The translations under genes and the position numbers were made by a program. The notes beneath the pieces were generated by a model that saw nothing but the letters and a program-made list of their open reading frames with translations, ran no database searches and was not told the DNA's origin. Shown piece after piece: positions 23,493 to 34,715 of a stretch of DNA of 64,000 nucleotides. The stretch spans positions 88,638,364-88,702,363 of the forward strand of contig NC_067196.1 in the NCBI RefSeq assembly GCF_000699445.3, written 5' to 3'. The stretch comes from Schistosoma haematobium. Taxonomy: Eukaryota > Platyhelminthes > Trematoda > Strigeidida > Schistosomatidae. The number at the start of each line of letters is the position of its first letter. Position 1 is the stretch's first letter.

Positions 23493-23784
23493 GTAATTAA
23501 TTGTCAATCATATAAATAATCATCAGCGTAAAGTGTTATCTTACAGTAATGTTTAATTGCTTAGCTTATATCACTAGGTATAGATTGATGTTAACTATCA
23601 AAGAGTTTACTTATCTGACATTCAATATGAAATGTAAGACACTGATTTTGTCAAAACAAACCTCAATTCTTTCAGTTTTACATTAAAAATATTGTAATAA
23701 TTGTAAACGTAGTTCAGTCTTTTATCTATATTTCATGCATATAATAACTTCTTATTCAGTTAAACAAAATAAAAGCCGACGATT
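23493..23784. other. unassigned sequence
   Basis: No feature was recognised. Confidence 0.4.
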
Positions 23785-24100
23785 TTGAAGGAATGGAGCG
23801 ATCATTCACCATATTCCTAGTATGAAACTCCTAAGCAGTGCTCATTCACGGCCCTACCATCACGCATCGATTAAAGGGTCTTTGATCTCGTGAGCGACCT
23901 CTCATTTTCTAAACCAACACCACAGCGTTGTGAATTAATTGAATCTAGATACGTATACCAGAGGATGTCGTCTTGGTGTTTAGAGATTACGAGCATGAGC
24001 ACGAGACGGAAGGTCCTGTATCCAATCTCCGGTCGTGGGGTCATGGATGTTCACTGCTGAAGTCACATACAAGGATGATACAGCTGTCTAGTATATTCTT
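23785..24100. repeat. degenerate pair of family I SINEs in inverted orientation
   Basis: A minus-strand copy (about 23785-23920) and a plus-strand copy (about 23940-24095) are both strongly diverged, with ribozyme remnants (gaaactcctaagcagtgc; tcactgctgaagtcac). Confidence 0.55.
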
Positions 24101-24350
24101 TTTTCAATTAAATAACAACACAGCCAACATCAAATGTCTGCTTAGATAGTGACTTGTAATGTTTAACATATGAATCGATCACATCATTTGATGGATGTTT
24201 ATAGCTTCATCATTAAACATATCGCTTTTGCCCAGTATCCCTAATGTAACTGAACTTCATTAATAACCGCATCCTGATTACATAATATATGAGCAGTGTT
24301 TTGTGAATGTTTACAATCCAGTAATTGAATCATATGTCTGTTCTTTATTT

Positions 24351-24632
24351 TTACTGACCGTATTTCACAACTGCTTCCAATTCTCGTTGCAATGTGTTCT
24401 TTGGCACTTTGACGCTTGCCTCGAGATGCACTAACTTGAAATCCTGAAGGTTAGCAGAACAGAGGAAGGCCAAACAACACATTACGTTGGGAAATGGAAT
24501 CGTATATGAAAAGGATGAATAACAACTGGAAATAGCTGGAAATGATTGCACAGGATAGGGTTGAGTGGAGAATGCTGATGAGCAGCCTATGCTTCTCCAC
24601 GATGAGTAACAGGCGTAAGTAGGTATGTAATG
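24351..24632. mobile_element. RTE 3' end with inverted join
   Basis: A short minus-strand RTE segment (about 24351-24415) is joined head-on to a plus-strand segment (about 24415-24630) ending cgtaagtaggtatg. Such inverted joins occur in twin-priming-like insertions. Confidence 0.6.
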
Positions 24633-25269
24633 TTTATTTACCGCTGAAAATTCAAAATAATTCATTATTGTGGTTTGTGCGGCTTTACAGTCAATTATGA
24701 TAAATAGTAATTTGTACTTACTAAAACTTCCAGTGTTAAAGAAATACCTATTTGAATATGAAATATACCGATTGCAGTATATAATCGATTATTTAATGAG
24801 GTAAAACGTTTTCCATCTAAGATTTACTTCCTGCCGCTACCTAGTGGTGAGACGGCCTTATTGGTCAGCCTATGTTCCTCCATGCATGTTAACAGGAGTA
24901 ATTCCACAACTTCGATGTATTACAGAGCGAAATCACTGTGTAACATACATCTACGGAATGTCAAATAGACATGCTGTTTGTTTGACAGGGGTTGTTTAAT
25001 GACCTTTATATTTAGGCCTTCTATAGATTTTAATGCTAATCCTGTTCTTGATCAATTATGAATTAAATTAACTCTGATCCAAACAATCTTATAACAATTT
25101 TAGCTGCAGAACAAGTCCAAAATAGGATTTCGTATAATCTCTCTACATTTACTAGGGTGTAAACAAATACTCACATCGATTATAATGTTACTGGAGCCTA
25201 TTCAAATTTTTGACTTTAAAGTAGCAACATTCTTTTATTTTGGTTTATTCTTTCATATAATGATGACAA
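24633..25269. other. mostly unassigned; tiny RTE scrap
   Basis: About 24850-24900 resembles the last 50 bases of RTE (ggtcagcctatgttcctcc). The rest is unrecognised. Confidence 0.4.
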
Positions 25270-25400
25270 CACTTGAGAACATGAATCAATTGAAGCTAGA
25301 CCACCATGGAAAACCTGGAAGCATCAGACATTCTTTCCGTCCTAGAATCAATTGACTCATGAACTCAAATATGAAAAATTACTATAATATCCACAAAACC
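25270..25400. repeat. fold-back pair of family I SINE tails
   Basis: The left arm (catgaatcaattgaagctag...) and right arm (...tcaattgactcatg) are inverted and joined through a partial ribozyme region (ctttccgtcctag). It is followed directly by a full SINE. Confidence 0.75.
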
Positions 25401-25795
25401 CTTTCTGATATTAATCAACATATGCTCACTAGTGACTGGTTCAAGAGGTATTTCCTGGAGTTCTAGTGAGAAGCAGTAACCAGTGGAGTTCATCCGGGTA
25501 TGTTGTGAGGTAATATTTGAAAAAGACAATGGTGGATGTGTCGCTCAATTTCGTGGATTAGTTGAAGTGACACATCAACATCGTTGAATGACAGCCGGCT
25601 CAATAGTCTAGTGGTTAAGTGTTCACGCACGAAACAGTCAGGTCCTCGATTCGAAACTCGCGAGACAGGATTGTGGTTGCGCAATGCTGAGAAGTTCCAC
25701 AATAAGACGAAACGGTCATCCAATGCTTCTAGGTTTTCTGTGGTGATCTAGCTTCAATCAATTGATGATCTCAACTATTACAATTACAATAATAA
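25401..25795 (+). repeat. full-length family I hammerhead SINE
   Basis: Head, body, tRNA-like region (A box near 25610, altered B box near 25652), hammerhead (ctgagaa, GAAA, ATC) and tail. With the next 300 bases it is duplicated in inverted orientation at 51374-52029. Confidence 0.8.
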
Positions 25796-26093
25796 ATTTA
25801 TCATGAAAGATTAAAAAAACTGTTAACCTTTTAGTGATTCCTATTTTTCTTTTTTATTATTTCTACAACGTGAGTAAATCAAATAAATTCACTTTAAAAA
25901 AAATCAATATTTCTCTCATTATTTTTGTGTATTGTTTTCTAATTAGATTACATATGTATGTATATACATGATTTGCTTACATCATCATTATTTCAGTAAT
26001 GATGAACATGATTATAGTTTCCATGACAAAGATTAGAAAATGTTTTGAATGTTTAATCAATCAATAAGCGATCAATAAATGATATTAATCGAT
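25420..26093 (+). repeat. inverted segmental duplicate, copy 1
   Basis: The SINE plus about 300 bases of non-SINE 3' flank (25796-26093, including gtatgtatatacatgatttg) match 51374-52029 reversed. The match stops at gatattaatcgat. The flank is not part of other SINE copies. Confidence 0.8.
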
Positions 26094-26204
26094 CATTATG
26101 AACCTTCTTTTTTTTTTACCAATTTACCTGTTAAAAGTAAATATTTGTTATTCATTATTTAAGATTCAACGAATTAGTGGAATTTTTTTATAATCTACAA
26201 GACT

Positions 26205-26213
26205 ACTTAAGAC

Positions 26214-26263
<50 letters not shown>

Positions 26264-26303
26264 TTTACTTACTTACTTACTTACTTACTTATTTACTTAC
26301 TTG

Positions 26304-26368
<65 letters not shown>

Positions 26369-26398
26369 GTCTGTTATCCCTAATCGAGGAGCATAGGT
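26205..26398 (-). mobile_element. RTE stub with expanded (ACTT)n tail
   Basis: Only about 30 bases of the RTE end (gtctgttatccctaatcg...) remain, attached to about 150 bases of ACTT repeats (26216-26367) with a few ATTT interruptions. The tail has grown into a large microsatellite. The 68-residue LTYL-repeat frame across it is not a gene. Confidence 0.8.
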
Positions 26399-26584
26399 AA
26401 TGTCGACTGTAAGATTATTGAAAACAAAGAAACAGTAGACAAATATTTATTCATTTTTTTTAGGATGCCTCATCAACGCACGTTTAAGACCTAAATGGAA
26501 CCCAGAAATTTGTTTATGTAGGGTACTTTTGAAATTGATAAAAATATCACTCTATATATATTGCAACATATCATGTATTAATGT

Positions 26585-26790
26585 CAGGTGTTTTGTGGAT
26601 ATTGTAGTAATTTTAAATAGTTGAGATCATCAATCAACTGAAGCTAGACCCTCATGGAAAATCTGGAAGTAATGAACGGCCGTTTCATTCTACTGTGAGA
26701 CTCCTCAGTAGTGCGCATCCACAACCTCGACTTGAGACATTCAAACCCAGAACTTATAAATTCTATCAGTTCTAATCACTTTTATTTTGT
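26585..26790 (-). repeat. SINE family I, 3' two thirds
   Basis: Tail, hammerhead (CTGAGGA and GAAA kept, cleavage triplet GTT, stem I disrupted) and part of the tRNA-like region. Confidence 0.75.
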
Positions 26791-27319
26791 ATAAAATCTT
26801 TGTATAAAAGTCGATTATTTTTGTTACATAAAGCGAATCACTTTGCCGACTAACCGTTCTACTATTTTTTGTTGACATTATTTCACTAGGTCATTGTGTT
26901 AATAATCCGGCTTTCATAAGTAATCATGATATAATTTCCAACAACTGATGGCGTATCTGAAATCAAACAATCTATTCTTTGTGCTAACACACAAAGAAGG
27001 TCAATCATAGCTTGAATAGCTCAATGAATACGTCATATATTTTGAGGTAGGGTTATTCAGATTCAAATCCAATACTGGAAAAAATAGTTTACTTATTTGT
27101 TGTACTAACAAATGTCAATTAGCAAACAATCCAAGTCTTAAGTTTCTAATCAACCAATCAATGAAATATATTAAAGATCTTAAAATATCCACAATTCAAC
27201 AACAACAAGATGATTCGAAAAGTAAACATTTAGGAGTTTCATTGAATTTCTGAAGTATAATTCAAATGTAGTAAAACATTTTGTTTTCCCATAAAACATT
27301 TATCATTATTTTCACTTGG
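26791..27319. other. unassigned AT-rich sequence
   Basis: No gene was recognised. Confidence 0.4.
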
Positions 27320-27690
27320 TATTCATTACTTAGATCTTCCTATTGATGTTTAAGACTACAATTGATTAGTCTCTTATTGACATATGTGTATACTATGCGT
27401 ATTGCCTCAATATAGCCTTTATTCAGAAGCATTATATGCAAATATGGATAATGGAATCCAGTTTGATGCGTGTTTCATCCTATTTGGGACATGGTCAGCT
27501 GGATGTACCTACATCTCACAGTTGATGTTCCCTCTGTAGCTAAGTCGATAATGTGATACTGGATTAGAGTCCTAGAGTGAACATTAACTCTGTGATGCAG
27601 GCACATCCAATATGACGAGTGTTGAATAGAACGAAATGCGCATCAAACTGTATTCCACTACTATTCACTATTCATCTTTACTTATAATTC
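27320..27690 (+). repeat. Sm-alpha-type SINE with inverted hammerhead ends
   Basis: Conserved left block (agatcttcctattgatgtttaag), minus-strand ribozyme (27455-27510; reversed GAAA box and stem I), remains of a tRNA-like region (ctgtagctaag; ggattagagtcctag) and a forward ribozyme (27605-27655; tgacgag, GAAA, ATC). Confidence 0.7.
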
Positions 27691-28415
27691 ATAATGATCT
27701 TTTAAATTATCAACACATATGAAAGAAAATCAATTATCAGTGGAATGATATTGAAAAACAAAAAAGATCAATAATGTACATAAATGAAGATGCAACAACA
27801 CAAATGCATATTTTTCATGTTTTTTTTGTTTTTTGTTTTGTTTTCTTCATGTTCATATTGGTGACTCCAAACAACAAGGGCAACAGCAACAACAATGACA
27901 ACAACGACAACAACAACAAAATAGTAACACTATGGAATCATTATTAAATGTACAAGTTGTTTTCCTTCTCTTTTTTTTGTTCTTTTTGTTTTACACATTT
28001 TTTCCCATGATTACGTAATAGTTGAAATCTCATAGCTACATTACTGATAGAAAAATACAAAAAAGAAATTATAATACAAGTGTGATGTCATAATTATAAG
28101 GATTTATACAAAAGGATTGAATGATTTCCAAGGAAGAAATAGATGAATTTATTTGCTTCATGGGATACAAAACTAAAGTTTTTTTGTTTTTTTGAATGAA
28201 GAAAAAGAGAAAAATATAATGAAATCGATATTATCAACAACAAAAAACAAACAAACAGGGATCTAATATTAAATGGTCAATTGATAAGGGAGAACAACAA
28301 CTTGGCTACTTACTTGAACATTTGGATTATCTATTCTTGTTACCTAAATATTTCAATAAGTTATTTACCTTTTGTTTTTTAAATCTATCATTATATCTAT
28401 ACCATATGATATTGA
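27691..28415. other. unassigned sequence with CAA triplets
   Basis: An impure CAA/AAC tract lies at 27875-27920. T-rich and A-rich runs surround it. No exon is supported. Confidence 0.45.
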
Positions 28416-28700
28416 CTATCTACGGTGTTCCTGAGAAGATAGTCAATATTATACGGATGTCATATGATGGATTAAACTGCAAAAGAAAATGCATGCATGA
28501 CAGCTAACAAAGTCGTTCAATGTAAAGACCGATTTCAGGCAAGGTTTCTTACTCTCACCCTTTCTCTTTCTCCTGATGATCGACTGGATCATGATAACGT
28601 GAACATCTCTGGAGAAGCATGGGATATAGTGGACGGCTAGGATGCAGCAGGATAATCTGGCTCTTCTATCGTAAACGCAACAACAGATGCAAGAGAAAGC
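28416..28700 (+). mobile_element. RTE reverse-transcriptase core fragment
   Basis: Encodes YGVPEKIVNIIRMSYDGL and then the region around the QG..LSPFLF motif in shifted frames. It runs up to the sequence just before FADD (28680). It abuts a SINE. This fragment comes from the element's middle, not its 3' end. Confidence 0.75.
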
Positions 28701-28815
28701 AACCAGCGGTGCGTATCCACGACCCTGTCTCACGAGGTTCAAAACCAGGACATATCAGTCTCGCGTGCTAGCGCTTAACCATTGGACCACTGAGCCGGCA
28801 TCCAATGATGTTATT
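28701..28815 (-). repeat. SINE family I tRNA-like part
   Basis: Reversed B and A boxes with the ccactgagccggc end. The hammerhead half is replaced by the RTE fragment. Confidence 0.7.
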
Positions 28816-29396
28816 TTATTCATCAGTACTCATCATATCATTTTATTTATTTTTTCGCACCTCTATGATCGTTAACTTCATATCTCACAACATACGTTTA
28901 TTTGTGGTTTATGTTGATAATGTTATGTAGAAAGATAACAATAGCTTGATAATTAAATTACTTAATGGAATTTCTAATATGAACTATAAATCCTTGTTAC
29001 TAACTCATCATAATGTAACTGGAAGGAAAGATAGTAAATCAAAATAGTCAAATAACCTGTTATGAACTAATTTAAATATTTTCCACATATAGATGACGAT
29101 GTATATATACACGTATGCTTGATTACAAATTCTCTCAATCTCTGTCACACGACGTTTCGTATTATGTAAGCTCGAAATTCCACATCTTCAAACCAAATAG
29201 TGTTTACAGTAGCTGTTTTAGGTATGAGGGCAGTTGTCACTTCCTGTTTGCCCACACAGTGGAAGGGTTCACTTGAAGGTACCTTAAAAGGAAATTTGAT
29301 TACAGTTGATCTTAGTGACTTGAGAGCGTGACCACAGTGTCCAATAGACAACTACTTAAAGTCGGTCACACACGATTTTTTTGTGAGTGATTTTTG
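28816..29396. other. unassigned sequence
   Basis: A 68-codon open frame on the minus strand (29145-29351) has no recognisable family. I do not call it a gene. Confidence 0.4.
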
Positions 29397-29778
29397 TGTT
29401 AACTCCGTACTTATTGGAACCTTATTACCGGAGACGAAAATCCGTGGAATAAGGCGAGATGTGCATTTTTAGGGTCGCTCTTTTCTAACCCCACTCCTCC
29501 TTGCAAGAATTCAGCATCGCTGTTACGCTGGGTGTCTGAAGTAGATACCTTATCTGTCTGGCATGGTAGGACCTTGAGAAACGATTTTTCCTGCCAGTAA
29601 AGCTCGATTGGTTCATCATGATATTCAAGCCCGACCATCACATCAAGGTAGCAACAACGATCGGGAACTGTCGGTTTGATTAAGAATGAATGCTTTATTG
29701 CACACAGACAAATTTGCCAGCAACTTAACCCAACATTTACTTAGCTTCTAAGTCATAGTTACCACTCCAGTTCTAACA
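29397..29778. repeat. possible solo LTR, weak
   Basis: It begins TGTTAA and ends TCTAACA, and the minus strand contains caataaagc, a polyadenylation-like signal. There is no target duplication (ttttg versus taggt) and no second copy in the window, so this is only a suggestion. Confidence 0.25.
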
Positions 29779-29972
29779 TAGGTAATGTATATTTAAATAA
29801 TGATTAGAAATGTATTAAAGGAAGGATGTCTTAGCCAATATAGTACTCGATATGTAAATTCCATTACAATCCGTAACTAAAATAGCCAATGATGATAACC
29901 ATAATATATTCAATGAAAATAACCATAATAATAACAAAAGGGTATTAAGAAAACGTACAAACGCACACTTAC

Positions 29973-30163
29973 CTAGAAAATGTTCCACCAACTATACAAT
30001 GCCAATAAGGTTTATGTTTATGATCAAATTGTATTTTAATATATCTTGCAATTTCTTGTTCAGTATTATGTTCATCAATTGCATTTGCAGCTATATAGAC
30101 AGCATCCTCTTGCATAGCACGATTCATATCAGCATCTTTAACCATGGCTACTATTTCTTTCAT
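29973..30163 (-). CDS. dynein light chain, LC8 type, 5' coding exon
   Basis: The minus strand opens with ATG at 30163 and encodes 63 residues. The order KDADM, MQEDAV, AIDEHN, IARYIKIQFD and WHCIVGGTFS matches the first two thirds of LC8-type dynein light chains (about 89 residues): the N-terminal strand, helices 1 and 2 and the start of the core beta sheet. The frame then meets a good splice donor (AG|gtaagt, GT at 29972-29971), where other LC8 sequences continue with the YVTHET segment. I could not find that second exon on the minus strand nearby, so the gene may continue across the repeats to the left or may be broken. LC8 proteins dimerise and bind short peptide motifs in dynein and other partners. 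Schistosomes have many LC8-like genes, some expressed in the tegument. The substitutions (GGTFS for GRNFG) suggest a diverged paralogue. Confidence 0.85.
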
Positions 30164-30841
30164 AATATTATTATGATTATTATTATTGACTATATATATA
30201 TTGGATAAACTTTAATATTTTAATATTGATTTATAAGTAAATTATCAAGGGATAAATAAATGTGCTCAATCGTTAGAAACTATACAATTATATATCTATA
30301 TCTATATCCATCTATCTATCTATCTATATATATCTCTCTATATATAACTGATTGTAATTGCTTCCCAAACAAAACAATTTGATTTACTTAGCACAATTGT
30401 GCAACAGAACTACACAATGAAGGGTGTAACCAATCATTAAATGTATATATAATGTTAACTTATTGTTAATTTAAGGAGAAAACAAAACAAAAATAGAAGA
30501 AAGAAAGAAAGAAAGAAAGAACTCAACACCTTATGTATACACAATTGATGTGTACAAATAAATAATGTAATTTGTTGATAGACAATAAAACAAGCAAAAA
30601 TGTAAACTATCTTACTAATAATATAAGCGAGTACATTCTATAGGATAAAATAAAAGTATTCATTAGAATGGTAAACAATTTGAACAATACAGATAAGGTG
30701 TGATTAATGAATATCAACTTAAAGTAATTCAGTATATAGTGAATTGTTCATTGTGCTCATTATTGATGTCGATAGTTATTCAGGAATGAAACACTTTGAT
30801 TTGCTTTAGTATATACTTATATATTGGTATACAATGTATGT
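30164..30841. other. upstream region of the dynein light chain exon
   Basis: This holds the 5' side of the gene. It contains an ATT run (30167-30186), an ATCT/ATAT tract (30288-30350) and a (GAAA)n tract (30503-30520). No promoter element is convincing. Confidence 0.5.
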
Positions 30842-31395
30842 GACGAAATCTCAGCACGGATAGAGAAGGCTCGACTAGCTTTTGCTAACTTGCGTCATTT
30901 ATGACGTAGGCAAGATATTTGTCTACCAACCAAAGGATGGGTTTACTGCGTAGCAATTCTTTCTGTCCTACTTTGTAGCAATCAAACATGACCGGTAAGA
31001 GTAGAGGATATTCGTAGGTTATTAGTATTCGACTATATGTGTCTTCAAAGCATTGCTCGTATATCCTGAGATAACCGAGTAAGTAGCGCAGTTGTTAGGA
31101 AACGGGTACTAGGTATGGATAGCAAATCAACTAATGAAGTAGTGAAACTTCATCAGTTGAGATAGCTTGGACATGTGTTACGTATGCCCAGGCACCGACT
31201 GCAACGACGTGCGATGTTTTGTGGTGTTGGAATACGTTGGAAGAAAACTAGGGGCGGTCAGATCAAGATATGGCACAAATCCATGAAGTAACTGACAAGT
31301 GGACTGTGTGAGCCATGTTGGTAGGTGTAGACTACCTGGTTGAGATCCGTGGGACGATAGCAATCGATGGTTAGAGACCTTGAATGACATGGCTC
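30842..31395 (+). mobile_element. second non-LTR retrotransposon family, C-terminal region
   Basis: A conceptual reading shows words typical of the C-terminus of Perere-like reverse transcriptases (ISARIEKARLAFANLRHLW; HQLRWLGHVLRMPRHRLQ), followed by frame breaks. It shares its downstream part with 22035-22460. It is a decayed, truncated copy. Confidence 0.75.
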
Positions 31396-31412
31396 AAACG
31401 CACTACACTGAT

Positions 31413-31550
31413 GATTGGAATCAGACATGAAAACAATGAATAGGAACTGGGAACATGTGGAAGGGATTGGTCAAAATATAGTTGTTTGGAGAATGCTGGT
31501 TTACGACCTATGCTTCACCACAAGAATTAACAAGCGTAAGTGATAAGGGA
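31413..31550 (+). mobile_element. RTE-type 3' end scrap
   Basis: Begins gaatcagacatgaaaacaatg and ends caagcgtaagtga. It lies directly after the other retrotransposon fragment. Confidence 0.7.
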
Positions 31551-31779
31551 TCCAAATGACTTTCAACAAACTACATTCATTAAACATAGTCGTTAAGTCG
31601 AAATGAATACCTGGAAATCAGTTTATCATAATTAAATTGTCTCATATATTACATAATATTCCAATTCATTTTTTTTATGTTGCTTTATTCATCTTGATTA
31701 TTTGTCATATAATAAAGAAATCTCGGCAAGACTATAATTTATGGACGAACCAATCAGATATAAGATTACAGGTCACAAA

Positions 31780-31872
31780 TTTTGATGGAGTTTTGTTCTC
31801 TGACTAAACCATCCATTTCAGAGAACAAAACTCCATCCAAATCATGCAGTTGATCTACAAATCTTCTCTATC
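31780..31872. repeat. minimal fold-back of the MITE-like family
   Basis: Left end gatggagttttgttctctga and right end tcagagaacaaaactccatc are exact inverted repeats 15 to 20 bases apart, followed by the usual ctacaaatcttctc flank. It is an extreme internal deletion of the 57332-57679 type. Confidence 0.75.
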
Positions 31873-32624
31873 AGATCTCGGATTTTAAAGCAAAATTCAC
31901 TCATCCATTTGGTTAAATAGAGTTTTGGCATTATAACTGATGTCAATTTCGTGATGAAAACCCTGAATCGAATTCCTCACACTCTTTTATAACCCTCATT
32001 TGATCCTAGTTATTATTAGTAGGTGGACATTCTCAAAATCACTTTATCATCACTTAATAGTCGTCCATAAATGATAGTCTCATTGAAATCTCTAATCATT
32101 TAATCCATTTATTATTAATTAAATAAAACAGGATTTATATTAAAAACATGAATATACTACTTACTATCTACTCAAATCTAATAGAATAATCTTGAAAAAA
32201 ATCACTTTATTTAATTTTTTTCTATGAAAGTATTCTATCATTACATAGAACTATTTATATATCATCATACTGTAAATGTATTTAATCTATCAAACACGTA
32301 ATCATAATTAGTATCTATTCGGGTATATCATTATTCGTTTCTTCACAGTAATTAATTAACACCTCTTCAACATTGTTATGTAATAAACATAGAAGATTAA
32401 ATTTCTTCTTTTTTTTCAATATTGTAAATTTGCATTATTGATCATTGTGATTAATTTCATATGGTGGTGATGATGATAGATATTTTTCTTTCTTTTTTCT
32501 CTCTTTTTTTTGCTTTTGGTTACTAATTTTAGAAAATCTTTCAATCAAATAAATGACATGGTTACTAGAATCAAGTGAATAGGAGTAAGTAAAAATAATA
32601 AACGTATATTGATTTTGTATCATA
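31873..32624. other. unassigned AT-rich sequence
   Basis: No gene or repeat was recognised. Confidence 0.4.
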
Positions 32625-33170
32625 TAAGAGGTTTTGTGGAGATTGTAATAATTTCAATAGTTGAGATCATGAGTCAATTGAAGCTAGATTATCATGGAAA
32701 ATCTGGAAGCAATGGACGACTTTTTCCTCTGTAGCGTGACGTCGAGTCGCGGTTGACTATGATCACCACTACAAGAAGACTACGTGCCAGTTAACCGATA
32801 AAATCCCCCATAGACCAAATATCAGATAGCAGTTGATGGCTGTAGTCGAGATGTATTTGTTGGCAATCTCGTGGTATCGAAAGAATACCGAGATCGTGCC
32901 AAATGAGGACAAGTGTGGTTACTGAGCGTAGCCGAAGTCGTGCAAGGTCACAATCAAAGGTAAGAAGAATGTATGTATTTTGGTACAGTTAAACAAAAAA
33001 GTGCAGTAAAACAATCACCGGTACAGTTGGTTATAATAATTGTTTCCATTAAACCAATCGCGTTCTCTTGATAAAAGTAGGTCACTACACGTTGTCTTGT
33101 GGGACTCTTCAACAGTGCACATCTACGACTATGCCTTGCGAGATTCGAATCCAGGATCTATTGATTTAAT
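32625..33170 (-). repeat. SINE family I interrupted by a solo LTR
   Basis: The SINE tail and first ribozyme half occupy 32625-32729. The rest of the ribozyme (tgtgggactcttcaacagtg) and the reversed B box (gattcgaatcc) resume at 33090-33170. The LTR sits in the middle of the hammerhead, so the SINE is older than the LTR. Confidence 0.8.
32730..33089. mobile_element. solo LTR (family G), copy 1
   Basis: Starts TGTAGCG and ends CACTACA. It is 360 bases long and aligns over its whole length, reversed, with 37679-38052. The SINE sequence around tttcgtcct is present in altered form on both sides, compatible with an eroded target duplication. TGTAG ends match the Ty3/Gypsy elements of this window. 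Transcription direction is undecided. Confidence 0.7.
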
Positions 33171-33799
33171 TGAAAAAAAGTTTTGTTTTTACATGCAAAT
33201 CAATAATCTAATCCCTAACGCTGAAAACAAACTTTAATTCAATTGGAATAAAATGTTTTTCTTAGAGAATTTGAAACTTTATTTTACGTGATGTTTGGAA
33301 AGTGGAACGCTGAATTGTAAAACTAAATAATTTTGGGGGGAGATTTTGAACTCTTCCCGGATGCAATGAAAGTTTAATCTTAATATCTGTAGTATAGAAA
33401 GATATCGTCAGTTGTTAGTCTAATCATGGTGCTTTCGAAATGGACAATGGAACAGTGAATTAGAAGTGGGTTGATTAGTGTTTTCATTAATACAAAATCA
33501 GTTTACCTACGAAATTCATCATTTAGCTTCAACTGGATGTCCAAACAACATCAAAGAAGTAACTTCTTTGGATGATGCCTTAGAAAATCGACATCATGTC
33601 TGATGTTTTTAATGTGTCCACATAGGATGAAGGTTTTTACGTGTTTTTTAGACAGGACAATAATGAGATAGCATTTTTTGGTCACGCTGATATCAGATTT
33701 TATAACTGAAAATTTAAATTAGTGGATTGTAATGAGTTTGTTGTGCTGATCCTTCACTGGTTGCAGACGTTCTGTTGTGGTGTGTGCTAGTGATAGATA
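33171..33799. other. unassigned sequence
   Basis: A G run at 33335-33340. No gene was recognised. Confidence 0.4.
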
Positions 33800-34000
33800 T
33801 AAGTAGTATGTATCATCAGTCGAAAGTGAAATGTCTGGCGGCAGAAGGTTAAGAAGGTCGAAAGAAAAAGGACGAGAACAGGAAATGATTGGTGTGGAAA
33901 CGAAGGAATAATGAAGTCTGAAACGATTGTTTGATATTTTGCAAATGAAGTATTTACTGCATTATTCTCAGATTTTATTAAAATGATCTGTAATTTTATG
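33800..34000 (+). repeat. dispersed repeat family E
   Basis: The best copy of the repeat shared with 9683-9925 and 5875-6000. Its left end overlaps gatataagtagtatgtatca, a word also next to the other two copies. Confidence 0.5.
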
Positions 34001-34048
34001 TACAAGTACACTTAGTTGTCCCCAGTTGTGTTCTCGTTCAATACACTG

Positions 34049-34345
34049 TCAGTCATTTAGCAGTAGGAAATATGTGAGGTGAAGAGAAGCAATTTCCTTG
34101 TGTAGTTCAAAGAGGTGATATAGCCGGGCGATAAAAGACCAATATGGTTTAATGCATTCGTAAATGTCTAGACTAATGACTGATTCATCTTTTATACTCC
34201 TCAGGAATTTTGTTAACTTATAAACAGTTTGTTGTGAAGCATTTTTGAGAATGTTTTCCCGAAAGATTTTATTGGTATCCGACAGAATGTTAGATGCTTT
34301 GGTAATATAGTACTTATAGCAACTCACGTGCAATTGAGTTTGTTC
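34049..34345 (-). mobile_element. Penelope-like retroelement, reverse transcriptase fragment
   Basis: The minus strand has about 95 codons ending with IKPYWSFIARLYHLFELHKE. This resembles the conserved Penelope-like segment R/KP.GS..PRLYGLPK.HK before the PLRP motif. The upstream part (TVYKLTKFLRSIKDESVIS) also fits the residues before that motif. The expected G and P residues have been replaced, so this is a decayed fragment. Penelope-like elements are known in S. mansoni. Confidence 0.55.
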
Positions 34346-34715
34346 TCATTTAACTCAGTTAAACGCTTTTGTTAACTTATTTAGCGGACAAAGTCATCCG
34401 CACTATAACAACTTATTGCACCTTTATTATTGTTGTGCTCGTATGAAATATGTATGCTTGAACATTGCTTACCGCCTACACATATATTCATTCTGCTAGC
34501 TTTATTATAAGCTGCTTAATTGATTCGATGATCCATTCATTTCCCTATATAGATACATGTATATTTAACACTCTACACTCTCGGTTCGCTGACTCATTCA
34601 TTTGCCTCTCTGCCATGTGATCTGAGTTATCTGCTAATAAAACTGTAGTCTCTGCTTCTCTTTGCCTTCTGATTTCAAACACCGTTGAGGATTATATGAT
34701 GACGGTTACGAGGGT
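34346..34715 (+). repeat. LTR-like repeat family F, copy 1
   Basis: Aligns with the complement of 38965-39445 (shared ttgccttctgatttcaaa; catgtatat; cattcatttgcctctctg). It ends near gatgacggttac. Contains tataaa-like and aataaaa words. Probably a solo LTR remnant. Confidence 0.45.

Noticed and set aside
26177..26383. 68-residue frame made of LTYL repeats
   Set aside because: It is a translation of the ACTT microsatellite at an RTE tail.
29397..29778. A third BEL-type solo LTR
   Set aside because: Ends fit TGTTA...TAACA but no target duplication and no second copy; kept only as a weak feature.
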